From positions 1-64,000 of the forward strand of contig JALHMY010000024.1 in NCBI GenBank assembly GCA_022843805.1: 64,000 bases of DNA. The letters are read 5' to 3'. Position numbers and translations under genes: made by a program. Below, piece after piece: positions 38,248 to 51,900 of this stretch; the stretch's first letter is position 1; the number at the start of each line of letters is the position of its first letter. The notes under the pieces are model-generated. The model searched no databases. It was not told the origin of the DNA and worked only from the letters and a program-made list of their open reading frames with translations. The stretch is from Fuerstiella sp. GTDB taxonomy: Bacteria; Planctomycetota; Planctomycetia; Planctomycetales; Planctomycetaceae.

Positions 38248-41200
38248 CTATTCTCGGGTAATTGTTTCGTCGAGATTCAGCAGGAGGTTGCCCATCATGG
38301 TCATGGTGGCATACTCAACGGCGTCGAGAGTTGCATTTTTGGGCGATGCACCCGTTGCGAGCAGTTTTTCCGCTTCCGGTACACTGGCCTGATAATGTTG
38401 TCGATGACCGTCGCAGACTCGCTGCAGAATCGACTGTTCATGTGGCTCCGGCGATCGTCCGGTACAAAGCCGAAATCCCCAGGCGAGCCGACTGCTGTCA
38501 TTCTCGCCGCCCTCAGTCAGCATCCGTTCCGCAAGTCCGCGGGCCGCTTCCACATACTGTTCATCATTCATCAGCACCAGAGCCTGCAGAGGAGTGTTTG
38601 TCCGAGCACGGCGGGCCACACATGTTTCGCGGGACGGCGCATCGAATGCCATCAGTGAAGGTGGTGGCGATGTTCGTTTCCAGAACGTGTACAGACTTCG
38701 CCGATACAAAGCATCTCCCGCATCCTGCTTGTAGAACTGAGTTGTGCTGCCAACGAAGGCAACCGCTTCCCAAAGGCCGGCAGGCTGATAGGGTTTTACG
38801 CTGCGACCTCCCAGTTGTTCAACCAGCATTCCGCTGATTGCAAGGGCACTGTCGCGCACCACTTCCGCGTCAAGCCGGAATCTCGGACCGCGGGCCAGCA
38901 ACTCGTTTGCAGGATCCGTCTGCAACAACTCGGGACTTACGCGGGAAGACTGTCGATATGTGGCAGAAGTCAGCATCAGTTTATGCAGCTGCTTTATGTT
39001 CCAGCCACTCTCCACAAATTCAACTGCCAGCCAGTCCAGAAGTTCCGGATGAGTGGGCCAGGTTCCCTGGGAACCAAAATCTTCGGCCGTCTTCACAATA
39101 CCGCTGCCGAAAAACTGCTGCCAGAAACGATTGACCGTCACTCGGGAAGTCAGAGGATGCGATGAGTCGGTCAGCCAGCGAGCCAGTCCAAGTCGGTTCT
39201 TTGGTGCGCCGTCAGGAAGTGCCGGAAAAATGGCAGGCACACCTGGCTCAACTTTTTCGCCCGGCTTATTGTACTCGCCTCGCTTCAGTATGAATGTCTC
39301 TCTCGGCTGTGCCAGGTCTTCCATAACCATCGTAACAGGCACGGCGTTATCTGTATCGGTCCGTTGCTTTGTCAGTTCATCCACCTGCTTCTGAAGAGGC
39401 TGAAACGTCAGCCTGATCTGCGGATGCACATTCTGCACAAAGTAATTTCGAATCAGTAGTCTTTGTTCTTCGCTGCGTTTGTCCGTTTCAACTCGAATCG
39501 CATCGCGAACTGGCTGAGGAACGCCCGATTTTTCAAGTGTCTTTTCTGCTGCTTCCCATGCGAGCTGAGATTCAAACGACTGTTCTGCCTGCGGTGTTCG
39601 AGTGCGAATGCCCGCATGATCCCAGTAGACAGTTCCTCCAAACTGAGTGAACGCCCATCCGTTCAGTTCTGAACCTGGCTTCAGGCCGACCGAAGCAGCA
39701 CTGACTTCCAGTCTGACCCATTGGCCGCTCGCGGGCAGATCCCCCAGCCGGCGGTGATTCTCGTTGTCGCCCGAACCCCACTCGATCAGATCTTCACCCC
39801 AGAAGGCCCGATGCTCCCAGCTGCCGTCGTTGAACTGCAGCATAACGGTCCGGGGTGGATTCGCAGGATCGATCCGGCACATGGCGAACAGGACGTCGCC
39901 TTCGCCGATTTTTAAACCTGGAGCGGCTCCTGTGAAGAAATGCTGGCTGAGGCCAGGTGCGGTTCGGCGAGTCGCCTGAGTGCCGGAAAACACAGGGTGC
40001 TCGGGTGCCGTGACAAACTCCCAGGAAGTATCTCCCTGCAGCTGCGCACCAGCAGGTGCGGCATCTTCAATCCAGACAAAATCCTGTGGTTCCGATGCTG
40101 TCACTCCCGGCGGCAAACCTGGATCCGCATATTGTACTTCGGCCAGCGCTGTGGTGATGCGAGCCTGCAGATCAGTAATCTGCTGATTCAATTCCGCCAG
40201 CTTTGTGGTCTGTTCGGGCGAAGGTACCCTGATGACCGGCGGCGGAGCCAGCTGATTTCCATCCATCGCGGCATCTGCGGCCGCATTGTAAAATGCAAAC
40301 AGCTGATAAAACTCTTTCTGAGTCACCGGATCAAATTTGTGATCGTGGCAAACAGCGCAACCGAGAGTCATGCCCATAAAAATTGTGGACATGGTTTCGG
40401 TACGGTCGACGGCGTAACGAACGAACACTTCTTCATTAATGGACCCACCTTCACTTGTCGTCACATTGCAGCGATTAAAGCCGGTGGCAATCTTCTGATC
40501 AATTGTGGAGTCTGGCAGGAGGTCCCCGGCCAGTTGCTCGATGGTAAACTCATTAAAGGGCTTGTTTTGGTTAAATGCGCTGATCACCCATTCACGGTAT
40601 TTCCAGAGTGATCGTTCATTGTCCAGGTGCAGGCCGTGCGAGTCGCCATAGCGAACGAGGTCCAGCCAGTATCGCCCCATGTGCTCACCATATCGGCTGG
40701 ATTCCAGCAAACGGTCGATCAGTCGTTCGTATGCCTGAGGTTCGGAATCGTTAACAAACGCGTCAATCTCCGCCGGCGTTGGGGGTAGTCCGGTCAGATC
40801 AAGAGTTGCCCGCCGAATCAGTGTGACTCGGTCCGCTTCGGGCGAAGCCTTCAGGCCAGCCTTGTCCAGTTTGCCCATTACGAAATGATCGATCGCGTTT
40901 CTGCACCAGTCCGGGTTGCTGACCTGAGGTTGTTCATGCTTCCCGGGACGGATGAATGCCCAGTGGCCCTGGTATTCAGCCCCCTGTTCAATCCACCGTT
41001 TCAGAACATCCACCTGAGCAGAGGTGAGCGTTTTTCCGGTGCTCGCGGGCGGCATCTGGTGGTCGCCGTCCGTGGACGTGACACGACGCAGAAGTTCGCT
41101 CGCCGCAGTATCCCCCGGCACAATTGCGGCGACGCCGGATTCCAGCCTCGCCGTCGCTTCGTCGTGGAGGTCCAGACGCAGGCCTGCCTTGCGTTCCGCA

Positions 41201-41385
41201 GCATCGGGTCCATGGCATTTATAACAGGCGTCCGAAAGGATCGGACGAACCTCGCGGTTATAGTCAACCTTCTCCGCGGACTCCACCACACAACTCAGAG
41301 GCAGAACGAGCCCGGAAAGAGCGTAAAGCCATATTGCAAAAGACTTTCCGCTGAAAAAACAGTGCTTCCAGACGAGCGATCGCAT
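38248..41385 (-). CDS. PSD1 and planctomycete cytochrome C domain-containing protein (DUF1549/DUF1553)
   Basis: 1045 aa; [111 protein letters not shown]. Confidence 0.95.
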   Translation of the reverse strand: MRSLVWKHCFFSGKSFAIWLYALSGLVLPLSCVVESAEKVDYNREVRPILSDACYKCHGPDAAERKAGLRLDLHDEATARLESGVAAIVPGDTAASELLRRVTSTDGDHQMPPASTGKTLTSAQVDVLKRWIEQGAEYQGHWAFIRPGKHEQPQVSNPDWCRNAIDHFVMGKLDKAGLKASPEADRVTLIRRATLDLTGLPPTPAEIDAFVNDSEPQAYERLIDRLLESSRYGEHMGRYWLDLVRYGDSHGLHLDNERSLWKYREWVISAFNQNKPFNEFTIEQLAGDLLPDSTIDQKIATGFNRCNVTTSEGGSINEEVFVRYAVDRTETMSTIFMGMTLGCAVCHDHKFDPVTQKEFYQLFAFYNAAADAAMDGNQLAPPPVIRVPSPEQTTKLAELNQQITDLQARITTALAEVQYADPGLPPGVTASEPQDFVWIEDAAPAGAQLQGDTSWEFVTAPEHPVFSGTQATRRTAPGLSQHFFTGAAPGLKIGEGDVLFAMCRIDPANPPRTVMLQFNDGSWEHRAFWGEDLIEWGSGDNENHRRLGDLPASGQWVRLEVSAASVGLKPGSELNGWAFTQFGGTVYWDHAGIRTRTPQAEQSFESQLAWEAAEKTLEKSGVPQPVRDAIRVETDKRSEEQRLLIRNYFVQNVHPQIRLTFQPLQKQVDELTKQRTDTDNAVPVTMVMEDLAQPRETFILKRGEYNKPGEKVEPGVPAIFPALPDGAPKNRLGLARWLTDSSHPLTSRVTVNRFWQQFFGSGIVKTAEDFGSQGTWPTHPELLDWLAVEFVESGWNIKQLHKLMLTSATYRQSSRVSPELLQTDPANELLARGPRFRLDAEVVRDSALAISGMLVEQLGGRSVKPYQPAGLWEAVAFVGSTTQFYKQDAGDALYRRSLYTFWKRTSPPPSLMAFDAPSRETCVARRARTNTPLQALVLMNDEQYVEAARGLAERMLTEGGENDSSRLAWGFRLCTGRSPEPHEQSILQRVCDGHRQHYQASVPEAEKLLATGASPKNATLDAVEYATMTMMGNLLLNLDETITRE

Positions 41386-41535
41386 GCGACTTCCTCAGTG
41401 ACGCAGTTTCCGTTGTCGGCGTCATTGACGTGACCCGACCTGTTACCGTCCTTCATTACGACAGATCAGGAGTCAGAAGTCAACGATAAGCCAGCGGGAC
41501 TGAGAAGGTTTGGGCAGGCGGTGCACCAATTCGTG

Positions 41536-42201
41536 TCAGGATTGACTCGCTCGCCACATGACGTACATCATCTCCCGGCAAATCTGTTGACTTCGCTCGT
41601 CGTATGTTGCCGATTCCAGGAGGCTTCCGTCAGATTTCTTTGGATCTTCGTAAGGAATGGCGATGCGTTCGCTGCATCCACTCACCAGCGGGCATGCTTC
41701 GTCGGCCTGCGTACACGTCATAACAGCACAAAAGTCTTTGGATGGGTTGGGCGATTCGGAAAAGACTTTGGAAAAACAGGTGAACGAACGCTGATCCTGG
41801 CGAAAACTGACCTTGTAATGTGGGTTCGCAGCCTTTTCGTCTGCAGCACTCACTTGCAGTCCGGCACGCTGAATTGCCGCCACGGCACGCGGATTAAAGG
41901 CTGTTGCCTCAGTGCCTCCGGACCACGTCTCTACTTTGGGGATGCCGTAGAATTCCGCGGCGGCAAGTGCCCAGATCTGAGCAAGATGGCTGCGGCGGGA
42001 ATTGTGAGTACAAATAAATACCAGGTGAGCCGTTTTGTCTGCATCACTGCAGGCCTTCACATGATCCGCCAGTTCCTGCAGCATCACTTTGCGTTCAGCC
42101 GGAATGTTCTCGAACTCTGCTGCACGCGCCGTCAGATATTTGCTGACTGCAGGAAGCAACTCGGTCGAAGTCTGGGTCGTCACTTCAGTTGAACGGGACA
42201 T
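41536..42201 (-). CDS. Low-molecular-weight protein-tyrosine-phosphatase/arsenate reductase-like protein
   Basis: ATG at 42201 within ORF to 42237; LVFICTHNSRRSHLAQIWA (C-x5-R-S), WSGGTEATAFNPRAVAAIQRAGL, VMTCTQADEACPLVSGCSERIAIPYEDPKKSDG. Confidence 0.82.
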   Translation of the reverse strand: MSRSTEVTTQTSTELLPAVSKYLTARAAEFENIPAERKVMLQELADHVKACSDADKTAHLVFICTHNSRRSHLAQIWALAAAEFYGIPKVETWSGGTEATAFNPRAVAAIQRAGLQVSAADEKAANPHYKVSFRQDQRSFTCFSKVFSESPNPSKDFCAVMTCTQADEACPLVSGCSERIAIPYEDPKKSDGSLLESATYDERSQQICREMMYVMWRASQS

Positions 42202-42475
42202 GATCAATCCCAGCAGGAACAGGGACAGGAAATTCATTGGATCTGACTCCGGCCGGACGGTGCACGATCGTAAACATCAAATACAGTGTTCTGCTTCCGA
42301 GTGGTTCAACGCTTCCGGTTATTCTTCCAGAGCAAAGCACAATCTCGTGCGGTGCTGAACTCAGCATACGAAAATTCGGGGGCTCTGTCGATTTCCACAG
42401 AAGAAGTCCGTCGTGTGGAAACAGCCGTTACCGCCTTCAGATCATACAGAGTCATCTGTTGCTGACGCCTGACCT

Positions 42476-42835
42476 TCATTCAACTTTCAGATCCAGCGAC
42501 GTCGTGTCGGCGGCAACCTCAAACTGCCTGTCCATCGAACCCTGCTGGAAGCCTGCGGGAATTGCCTGAAAGTCTTTGGCAGACGCTCCTGCCGACAGAT
42601 ACCAGGTATATTTCCCGGGCGTCACAGGACTCTGGAAAGTCCCATTCACGATGGGAACGACCGCTGGCAGACCAGCTCCTGTTGGCTGAAAGTTGAAGTT
42701 TACTTTATCGACCGGTTTGCCAGCACGAGTGACTGTCACTTTAACGTCAACGGGAGCTGAATGCTGATCGATACTGACGTCCCCGCAACCTGCGGCAAAA
42801 CAAATATTCAGCAGCAGTACGATTCGAAATTTCAT
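42476..42835 (-). CDS. Small lipoprotein-like hypothetical protein with carboxypeptidase-regulatory/Ig-like fold pattern
   Basis: MKFRIVLLLNICFAAGCGDVS lipobox-like; VKVTVTRAGKPVDKVNFNFQPTG, typical of planctomycete accessory lipoproteins near DUF1559 genes. Confidence 0.65.
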   Translation of the reverse strand: MKFRIVLLLNICFAAGCGDVSIDQHSAPVDVKVTVTRAGKPVDKVNFNFQPTGAGLPAVVPIVNGTFQSPVTPGKYTWYLSAGASAKDFQAIPAGFQQGSMDRQFEVAADTTSLDLKVE

Positions 42836-43037
42836 TTGAACTCAGAGACCTTCGAAACGGAATTGCCATCGGATCCCTGGGGAACCCCAGGGCAACATAA
42901 AACAGACGGGCACAGGATTGAATGTCCTGCACTCCGTCATCTGTCGGCCTGCTGGGCCGGAACTTCCGCTCCGGCCCTCGCACGACCACGGCAGACGCAC
43001 TGCCCGGCCACTGAGGCGTCGGGCAATTCACCAGTCA

Positions 43038-44291
43038 CTAATCGACGCTAGCCACATTTCCGTCCTGAGACGCAGCGAGCCACTTCAGCAGCAATGTGTC
43101 CATGTTTTCGCTCAGAAACTTCACAGAACCATCTCCCATTACCGCCTGGCAGCCACCAATGTGCCAGCTGAATGGTTCGTCATTCGGTCCGCAGTTGTTA
43201 ACGGTCCAGCGACATGTGTCGGGCCCACCCTGAGGCGTTCGGTTCTGATTGATTCCCATCAGCCTTGATGCAGGAGACAGTGCATTGCTTGGGCCAGAAA
43301 GTCCGTTCGTGGAAGAATCCGGATCGGCCCATGCATACATACGGCGACCACCTGTTGAGCCACCTGACCATGCCACACTGTCCGCAGCAATTGGAGCGGG
43401 ACGAGTCGACAGCGATGCAAACTGTCCGGCATTCGGATGAGCGCGACCGGCATCTTCAATACACAGAATTGTGTTGGAAGTACCATCGGTCACACTGCCA
43501 AAGCCCCAGTTCCTGTCGCATGACAGAAAGCCCTGCTTTGTCATCTGGACTCGTCGAGTCGAATTCAGTGGACGCGTTCCGATGGGATCTGCCTGCCCGG
43601 CAATTTCCTCAACGTCTGACACAGAAATGAACATATAATCCCAGACACCGTACCCATCAGGTGCCCGTGTTTCGGCCGCAACAGGAGTGCTGGGGCAAAT
43701 GAACGATGGAATCTGTGTCTTTGCCGCGGCGACTGTGTCCGGGAAATTCGGGTCATGATACAGAGCACCCAGTGAGTTGGCATGCAGAGCAGCGGGCGCG
43801 TAATTGTATGGAGCTGCCGTCATCTGAGCGAATGTCAGCTTGTGTTCCATCTTGTTGTAAACGTTGCCCTGCTCAATGTACGGCAAAAGAAGAGTCGGCG
43901 TCGACTGACTCATATAGATAGTTGATGCTCCACCAGTGCTGTCACACTGGCCAGGATGCGGCAGTTTCCGGAAGGTTGATTCAAAGTTGTGAACAGCCAG
44001 CCCTATTTGTTTCAGGTTATTCTTGCACTGCGTTCTCCGTGCAGCTTCTCTCGCCTGCTGAACGGCTGGCAGCAACAAAGCGATCAGAATCGCAATGATT
44101 GCAATAACAACCAGCAGTTCGATGAGAGTAAACCCGCGGCGAGTTTCCTTCACTGATGATAAATGACGATATCCCGATTTCTTCACCTGAAGAGACCTTT
44201 CAAAACGGTCAATGCTCCACAACCCTGCCTGAAAAATGGTTCGCCACAGCACAATGATTCCGGGCTGCCCAGCCTGACACAATTCTGTCAC
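43038..44291 (-). CDS. DUF1559 domain-containing protein with prepilin-type N-terminal motif
   Basis: [56 protein letters not shown]; true start probably downstream of 44291. Confidence 0.93.
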   Translation of the reverse strand: MTELCQAGQPGIIVLWRTIFQAGLWSIDRFERSLQVKKSGYRHLSSVKETRRGFTLIELLVVIAIIAILIALLLPAVQQAREAARRTQCKNNLKQIGLAVHNFESTFRKLPHPGQCDSTGGASTIYMSQSTPTLLLPYIEQGNVYNKMEHKLTFAQMTAAPYNYAPAALHANSLGALYHDPNFPDTVAAAKTQIPSFICPSTPVAAETRAPDGYGVWDYMFISVSDVEEIAGQADPIGTRPLNSTRRVQMTKQGFLSCDRNWGFGSVTDGTSNTILCIEDAGRAHPNAGQFASLSTRPAPIAADSVAWSGGSTGGRRMYAWADPDSSTNGLSGPSNALSPASRLMGINQNRTPQGGPDTCRWTVNNCGPNDEPFSWHIGGCQAVMGDGSVKFLSENMDTLLLKWLAASQDGNVASVD

Positions 44292-44764
44292 GGCTGCGCC
44301 AAATGCTCATACTGCCAGCGATTCGCTGCAATGGCAGCGAGGCAGGTTCGACTTAACCGTTATTTTGCGACACACTGTGAAGATTGAATGAAGGACTTGT
44401 GAAGTCTTTGTGAATTCCAGAGCACAATGGATTTCAGTGTCGCTCGCCGATTTTGATCGATAGAAACATTCGAGAATCCCATGCATAAAGATGCCGATCC
44501 GGCTCTGCTGAAGTGTATTCATTTTGACCTTCTCATGTCATTTCGATGACTCTCCTGATGGGTGTATATTGGGCTCGAAAAGCGTTATCCTGTTATAATT
44601 AAACATGTTACGTCGATCGATCTGGAACTGGCATTGAAAGTGTACTCAAAGGCAGGCATGCACCAGAGAACGGTGCACAAGAACCACTGACAAAACCTGC
44701 GGGTACCGCGATGTTTGTGGTTCTTAATCAATTGCCCGATTCAAGATGAGGAGGAAACAGAGCC

Positions 44765-45718
44765 ATGATTTCAAGAACAGGAAAACAACTGACAGCGATG
44801 CTACTGCTGTTCAACATGCTGACTGCAGTTCGCGCCAATGACATCGAAGACGTATTTAAGGCGTTGCGTGGCGGCACGAATCGGCGACCGCCGCAGGTGG
44901 CACAGATCCCGGTGGGGCATGACCGTGGCCGAGGCTATTCCGGAGATCACTCAGGGTATGGATATCCGGGTCGTCAGATTCATCCGCATGGACCGGGCAT
45001 GCATTCTGCAATGAGCAGTCGGGATATCGCACAGCGGCAGCAACTGGCTCGCCAGTTCTCCGGAATGCGTGGCGATGGATTTCGGGGCTATCACGATGAC
45101 CACTATGACCTGAGAGATCGATACAACGACGGTCGACATCATCAGTCTGGATACCGCGGGGCTGGATACGGCGGGGCTGGATACGGTAGTCCGCGTCACG
45201 GCGATTCAGGATACCATGCCCACAGCCAGGCAATCTCATCCCGGCGTCGCTCCGGATCTATCGTGTCGTTCAGCGTTAGCAGCAACGCACCGGTTTTTTA
45301 CGAAAATGGTCTGAATGACCTGAATGACCCGGTATATGGCCCAACTCTCGTTCCGCAGTATCCCGTGGTGCCTGCCGTTCCATCCGCTCCGGCGCATTCA
45401 CAGACACTTCCCTGTCCTCACCAGCTGGGTGAGATTGTGACGTATGCGGTTCCAGTGGCCACATGCATTCAAATCGAAGATCCTGAAAACATAGCGCCTC
45501 ATGCTGTCCCTGTCGTCGTGGCAGTTCGCGATCCGAATTTGGGTGCAATTCATACATGTGTCGAACAGGTGGTCTATGTGGAAGTGTGTGTACCTCCCTG
45601 TCCGATGCGAAGGCTGACAGTGTCCCCATGCCGAACCCGTATCCGAATGGACTTTGGCGAATACGAAGTCGACATTCGATCTCATCGAGGCAAGGTGGTC
45701 ATCGACTACGATAACTGA
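44765..45718 (+). CDS. Secreted hypothetical protein rich in Gly/His/Tyr
   Basis: Signal-like N-terminus MISRTGKQLTAMLLLFNMLTAVRAND; GYRGAGYGGAGYGSPRHGDSGYHAH; C-terminal CVPPCPMRRLTVSPCRTRIRMDFGEYEVDIRSHRGKVVIDYDN. Confidence 0.7.
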   Translation: MISRTGKQLTAMLLLFNMLTAVRANDIEDVFKALRGGTNRRPPQVAQIPVGHDRGRGYSGDHSGYGYPGRQIHPHGPGMHSAMSSRDIAQRQQLARQFSGMRGDGFRGYHDDHYDLRDRYNDGRHHQSGYRGAGYGGAGYGSPRHGDSGYHAHSQAISSRRRSGSIVSFSVSSNAPVFYENGLNDLNDPVYGPTLVPQYPVVPAVPSAPAHSQTLPCPHQLGEIVTYAVPVATCIQIEDPENIAPHAVPVVVAVRDPNLGAIHTCVEQVVYVEVCVPPCPMRRLTVSPCRTRIRMDFGEYEVDIRSHRGKVVIDYDN

Positions 45719-45731
45719 GGCGAAAACGAAC

Positions 45732-45768
45732 GTTCCGACTGGATCAGCATTCCAGTCGGAACTTTTGG
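45732..45768 (+). terminator. Intrinsic terminator downstream of 44765-45718
   Basis: GTTCCGACTGGA-TCAGCAT-TCCAGTCGGAAC-TTTT, 12-bp perfect stem. Confidence 0.82.
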
Positions 45769-45837
45769 GACTGAAAATCGCAGGCAGCCGAGCCCATTCG
45801 CTCCACGAATACCGGGGCGAGCGTCTATACTTCAGCA

Positions 45838-45885
45838 CTTCCGCCGATACAGGCATTCGTTTCTGAATGCCTGTATCGGCGGAAG
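45838..45885. repeat. Perfect 21-bp inverted repeat with 6-nt loop
   Basis: CTTCCGCCGATACAGGCATTC-GTTTCT-GAATGCCTGTATCGGCGGAAG, 63 nt upstream of the candidate ATG at 45948. Confidence 0.92.
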
Positions 45886-45947
45886 GTTGAGTGCTGATCC
45901 TGCCGGAGCCATTCCGGAAGTTTAAGAATTCTTCGGAGTGTCTGCTC

Positions 45948-48900
45948 ATGCATCACCTGCACAATATGATCCGTTCAACTCTGCTTTGCAGTATTCTGGT
46001 GCCGTTCTGGGTGTCGGCCGCTGTGGGGGATGACGGTTCTGCAGGACTTGCCCGGCTGGAAAGATCGAATCCATGGTATCCCAGCCTGAATCTTCCTGCA
46101 CTGACAACTCCGAAGTGGATTGCAGAAGACGGCGTTGAGGCGGTCGTGGTGCTGGCGATCGATGATATGCGCGATCCCGCAAAGTATGAGCAGTATCTTC
46201 GACCCATTCTGAATCGACTGAAGCAGATTGATGGCCGAGCGCCCGTCAGCATCATGACGTGTCAGGTCCGGCCGGACGATCCTCAGCTGCAGAGCTGGCT
46301 GAGCGAAGGGTTAAGCATCGAATGCCATACCGCTGACCATCCGTGCCCGCTGCTCCAGGGTGGAGATTTCGCGAAAGCGAAATCAACGTATGAACGCTGC
46401 GTTGAGCTGATGAACCAGATTCCGGGCAACCGGCCGGTGGCATTCCGCATGCCCTGCTGCGATTCCCTGAATACTGTCAGTCCCCGGTTCTACTCAGAGA
46501 TCTTTAATCGCACGACGGACAAACAGAATTTTCTGGAGATTGATTCATCGGTTTTTAACTTTTTCACATCGGATGATAAGTCGATCCCCAAAGAACTGGT
46601 CCTGGATGCGAACGGCAACGAACGATTCCTGAAGTACATGCCCAAAGCAAACAAGTATGGAGGAAATGTTCATAATCACTTTGTCAACTTTATTCGCAAC
46701 TATCCCTATCCTTACGTAATCAATAATTCCTGCTGGCAATTTCCGTGTGTTGCTCCCAGTGACTGGTCGGCTCAGCATCTGCATGGTGTGAACAATCCTC
46801 TCACGGTTGAAGACTGGAAAGCCGCAATCGATATCACCGTCCATAAGCAGGGTGTCTTCAATCTGGTCTTTCACCCGCACGGCTGGATCAAAGCCGAACA
46901 GGTGGTAGAGATGATTGACCATGCCGTATCGAAGCACGGGACGAAAGTGAAGTTTCTGACATTCAGGGAAGCGGCCGAACGACTGCAAAAGAGTCTGCAG
47001 AACGGAAAGGCCCTGCGAGACAGTTCAAAAGATGTTCAGGACAATTTGAGTCACATTCCGTTTCGTCAGGCCCATCATCAGGAGAATGACCTTAACGCAC
47101 TTTCGCCGGAACTGCGGGAAATCGTGTCGACCGGACGATCCGAAAAGCTGCTGCCGATACTGCGACCCGATGGAACAAGTAACGGACTCTTCATTCATGA
47201 CCAGCATTTCTGCTGGCAAAATGAAGACACAGCCGGGCTTCCTGATCTGATCCATCGTGTGTCATTTGAAGAAGTGCTGTCGGAAAAACGTCGTGCAGAG
47301 GATCGCAGTGATATTCCGGCCGTGCCGATTGGTGCAGCGGTCGTTGATATCACTCCGTCTGTTCCCCTGCGGCTTACCGGATACGGGGCTCGCAAACAGG
47401 AATCCGAAGGTGTGGCGGAAAAGATCCATGCACGAGCCCTTGTGTTTGGCGGTGATGGCATCCCTGGCAATGACGGACAGCAAAGCGTTCTGGTGACGGT
47501 CGATAACTGTGGAGTGGCGGCCGAGATTACGGAAACGGTATTCGCGAAACTTGCCGAGAAGCACAAACTCGTTCGTGAGCGTTTTGTCATCTGTTCCACT
47601 CACACGCATTCGGCTCCTGCACTGCGGGGATTTGCTCCCAATATCCTTTCTGATGTGACAGCGGATCAGGCCGCGCGTCTGAACCAGTACGAAACGGAAC
47701 TGACTGGCAAACTGGTGGAGGTGGTCGATCAGGCAATTGCCGCTCAGCGTCCGGGATATCTTTCCACCGGATATGGTGAAGCCGGGTTTGCCATGAACCG
47801 CCGCAATGTGGTCGACGGCAAATGGGTGGGATTCGGGGCTGTCGCGGATGGCCCCGTCGACAAGCGAGTCCCTGTTCTGGCGGCACACGATGAGGAGGGT
47901 CGGCTGATCGCCGTGCTGGCAAACTACGCATGCCACTGTACGACCGAACCGGGCTCTTTCAATCAGGTGAGCGGTGACTGGGCGGGCTGTGCTGCCGACT
48001 TTCTTGAAGCCGATCATCCAGGTGCAGTCGCTCTGATTGCCATCGGATGCGGGGCAGACGCTGACCCGTCTCCCCGGGGGACGCACGAGCTGGCAAGGCA
48101 GAATGGTCGCACGATTGCGGATGAAGTAAATCGACTGCTGGCGACCTCTGCAAACAATGCCGGCCCATTGTCAGAAACACCGGGAAATCGAATGCAGGCC
48201 GATTTGAAACGGATCCATCCGAATTTGTTGTGCCGGATAGACCGAATCGATCTTCCTCTGAGTCCGCTTCCACCCCGTGAGGAACTTGAGCGGCGAGCTG
48301 CTCAGAAGGATGTGACCGGCACACATGCTCAGCGGTTGCTGAAATTGCTGGACGACGGACAGACCGTACCGACTACCATTCCCGGGTACCCGGTCCAGAT
48401 CTGGTGTTTTGGTGACGATCTTGCAATGGTTTTTCTGGGCGGCGAAGTGGTCGTTGATTATTCGATCCGCCTGAATCAGATGTTTGATGATTCACGATTG
48501 TGGATTAACGCTTACAGCAATGATGTGCCATGCTACATCGCATCAAAACGATTACTGCGGGAAGGTGGCTACGAAGTCGATTCATCCATGGTTTATTATG
48601 GGCGTCCCGGCCGCCTGGCTCCCGAAGCTGAGGATCTGATTTGTGATACTGTGCAGCGACTGATGCCGCATGAGTTCTATTCAAAGATGCTGCAGACGGA
48701 TTTTCCAGGCCCGCTGTCGCCGGAGGATGCTCTGGCATCAATGAAGACCAGGCCCGATCTGAAGGTGGAGCTGGTCGCATCGGAACCCCTGATCCACGAT
48801 CCGGTGGCATTTGACTGGGATGTCAATGGCCGACTTTGGGTTGTCGAAATGGGAGATTATCCTCGCGGAATCGAACCGAACTCCGGGAAAACGGGGGGAC

Positions 48901-51900
48901 GAGTGCAGGTGCTGGAGGATACCGACAGCGACGGTCGATACGACAAAGCCACCACATTTCTGTCGGGAATCCCTTTCCCGAACGGCATTTGCTTCTGGCG
49001 CAACGGAGTCATCATCACTTCTGCTCCGGATGTGATCTATGCAGAAGATACAAACGGCGACCTGCAGGCGGACCTGCGAAAAACTCTTTACACGGGCTTC
49101 ACTGAGGGCAACCAGCAGCATCGAGTCAACGGACTCCGCTGGGGGCTCGATGGATGGCTCTATCTGGCCAATGGAGACAGTGGAGGAGAAATCCGGGCTG
49201 TTGCAACTGTCGACGGCATTGCAGTTTCCGGTGCGGATGCTGCGTCCGGCAGCTCGTCATCCGGTGTAAACATACGGGGGCGGGATGTTCGAATTCAGCC
49301 GGACCTCGGGCTCGTCGAGGCGGTTAGTGGGCAAACTCAGTTTGGCCGCGAACGCGATGATTTCGGAAACTGGTTTGGTAACAATAACTCCAATCCCATC
49401 TGGCAATATGTACTGGAAGACGCATATCTGAAACGTAATCCTCATGCAGCCGCACCGACGGTGCGGGGTGAAGTGGCCGAGATTCCGGGAGCAGCTCCGG
49501 TTTTTCCAGTCAGCCGCACTCTGGCACGATTCAACGATTTCGGTTCGGCCAATCGTTTTACCTCCGCCTGCAGTACGATGATCTATCGAGACATTCGACT
49601 GGGCCAGCAATATTACGGGAATGCTCTGACAAGCGAACCGGTTCACAATCTGGTCTCCCGACTGGTGCTGAATCGCACTGGCATTACATACCGTGGACGC
49701 CGAGCGGAAGATGAACAGGCATCGGAGCTGCTGGCGTCCGGCGACAACTGGTTTCGGCCAACAATGCTGCGAACCGGTCCCGACGGTGCCTTGTATCTGG
49801 CGGATATGTACCGGCAGGTCATTGAACATCCCGAATGGATTCCACCGGAATATCAGCGCCGAATGGATCTGCAGGCGGGCTGCGATCGTGGTCGCATTTA
49901 TCGGCTGGTACCCGTTCAGGATTGCTGCACTCCTGCTTCCGAGTCGCTGTCCCCATCGGACAGCAAGGCACCGGCACCATCTCCCAAACCGGACACCGGG
50001 GATCTGAGAGCATGGTTTGCACAAAAGTGGGATCAGATTCCGACCGAGCATCTGGTGACTCGTCTGAGCAGTCCCAATGGCTGGTGGCGGGATACGGCAC
50101 ATCGTATTTTGCTGCACCGCCAAAATACAACCGCGATGGAGACTCTGACGAATCTCGCAAAAGATCACTCTTCGCCTGCTGTTCGACTTCAGTCCCTCGC
50201 TGTGCTTCAGCATCTGAACGACGATCAAAGTGAACTCAGCAAGATTCTGACGGACGCACTTGTCGATGCGTCGGCTGAGGTTCGCTGTCATGCCATTCGA
50301 CTGCTTGAACCGTATATGCGGAATCCAGCCGCTCGACTTCCTGAGCAGCTGACAGGTCTGGCTGGTGATCCGGATGATTCGGTTGTTCTGCAGCTGGCTT
50401 CATCGCTTGGAGAATCAAAGTCTCCGGAAGCGGCTATACTACTGGCGAAGATACTCAGAAGACAGCCTGAGAACGGCTGGATCACGTCTGCAGTCTTCAG
50501 TTCGCTGAATGCCGGGAACGTTGCCGACGTTCTGCATGCATGGAATGCGGCCGAGCAGGAGGAAAACGCAGCCCCCGGGAACAGCCGGAAGACAGATCAG
50601 TCGATGGCAGTTTTCGGTCGACTCATTGGACAAGCCGCCGCTCTGCAGCAGCCAGACGCGGTTCGCCGACCATTTGTCGCAATGCTGACGTCGCTGAATA
50701 CGGACAATGGCCGAATGAATTCGGCTACGTGGCAGGCGACTCTGGAAGTGATTCGAAATCTCAAACGCTACCGTGACATGGAGACGGCAATTCGCAAATC
50801 GGCGGATGTGGCATCTGCCTGGGAAAGTGCGGCCGAGCACGCGATGACGATTGCCCTCGACTCAGATGCTGACAATGAACTTCGGTCTGTGTGTGCGAGA
50901 TTCGTGCTTTCAGATGGTTCGGTGACACACGAGCAGGTAATTCGGCTGCTCGATCTGCTGCAGCCTTCCACTGCGATTGAAGTGCAGCAGGTCATTGTCG
51001 AGGCTGCCGGGACAACGGGTGACAGTCAGACTGCCATTCAACTGATACAACGATGGAAAGGCGTGGGACCGGCCGTGCGCAGCGGAATTCTTGATCTGCT
51101 GCTGGCAAAGAACTCATGGACGGAAATCCTTCTCTCATCACTGAAAGACGGTGCACTCGCCGTCTCTGACATTGATGCGATTCATCGGGATCGCCTGCTG
51201 ACTCATCGGAACGAATCCATTCGTCAACAGGCTGAACAACTGCTGTCAGCTGGCAGCAGCACCAGTCGAACGGCCGTTGTCGACGAATGGAAAAATAAAA
51301 TCACGGGTATGACCGGGAATTCGGCTGCAGGAAAAGGCGTTTTCGAAAAACGATGTTCCGCATGCCACCGGCTGCAGGGGATTGGAAAGTCCATCGGAGC
51401 AGATCTGGAAGCACTGAAGGACCGTTCTACGGACGCTCTGCTGACCGCGATTCTGGACCCGAATCGCGCGGTCGAAACAAAATTCCTCAGTTATACGGCT
51501 GCGTTGACGAACGGACTGACGATCAGCGGAATGCTGCTGAATGAGACGGGAAACAGTGTCACCCTGATCTCCAGCGACGGAAAGGAACATGCTGTGGCCC
51601 GAGCTGACCTCGAAGAACTGACTGGCACCAGTCGTTCACTGATGCCCGAAGGGCTTGAAAAGGATCTTTCTCCGCAGGAACTCACCGACGTCATGTCTTA
51701 TGTGCAGCAGCACAGCATTCCATGGAAGCAGGCTGAAGGCAATAACCCTGTGCTTGTCCAGGCAGATGACAATGGCGTGATCACGCTGCCTGCCTCGGCC
51801 GCACAGATCTATGGCCCGCAGCTGACATATGAAAAACAGTATGAGAATCTCGGGTGGTGGGCAACCGCTGAAGACTATGCCGTATGGACCTTCGAATCAA

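Noticed and set aside
41536-42201. Arsenic-resistance operon
   Set aside because: The LMW-PTP/ArsC-like gene has no arsB/acr3/arsR neighbour here; function as arsenate reductase is not supported by context.
42875-42892. CCCTGGGG-AA-CCCCAGGG hairpin as a terminator
   Set aside because: Short, with only a weak A/T-rich flank; may be chance.
44569-44599. Sigma-70-like promoter (TTGGGC...TATAAT) upstream of 44765
   Set aside because: A good -10 hexamer but weak -35 and 19-nt spacing, ~165 nt from the ATG; not strong enough to call without TSS data.
49257-50291. 344-aa antisense ORF in the multidomain gene
   Set aside because: Antisense to a strong CDS; composition typical of complementary-strand translation.
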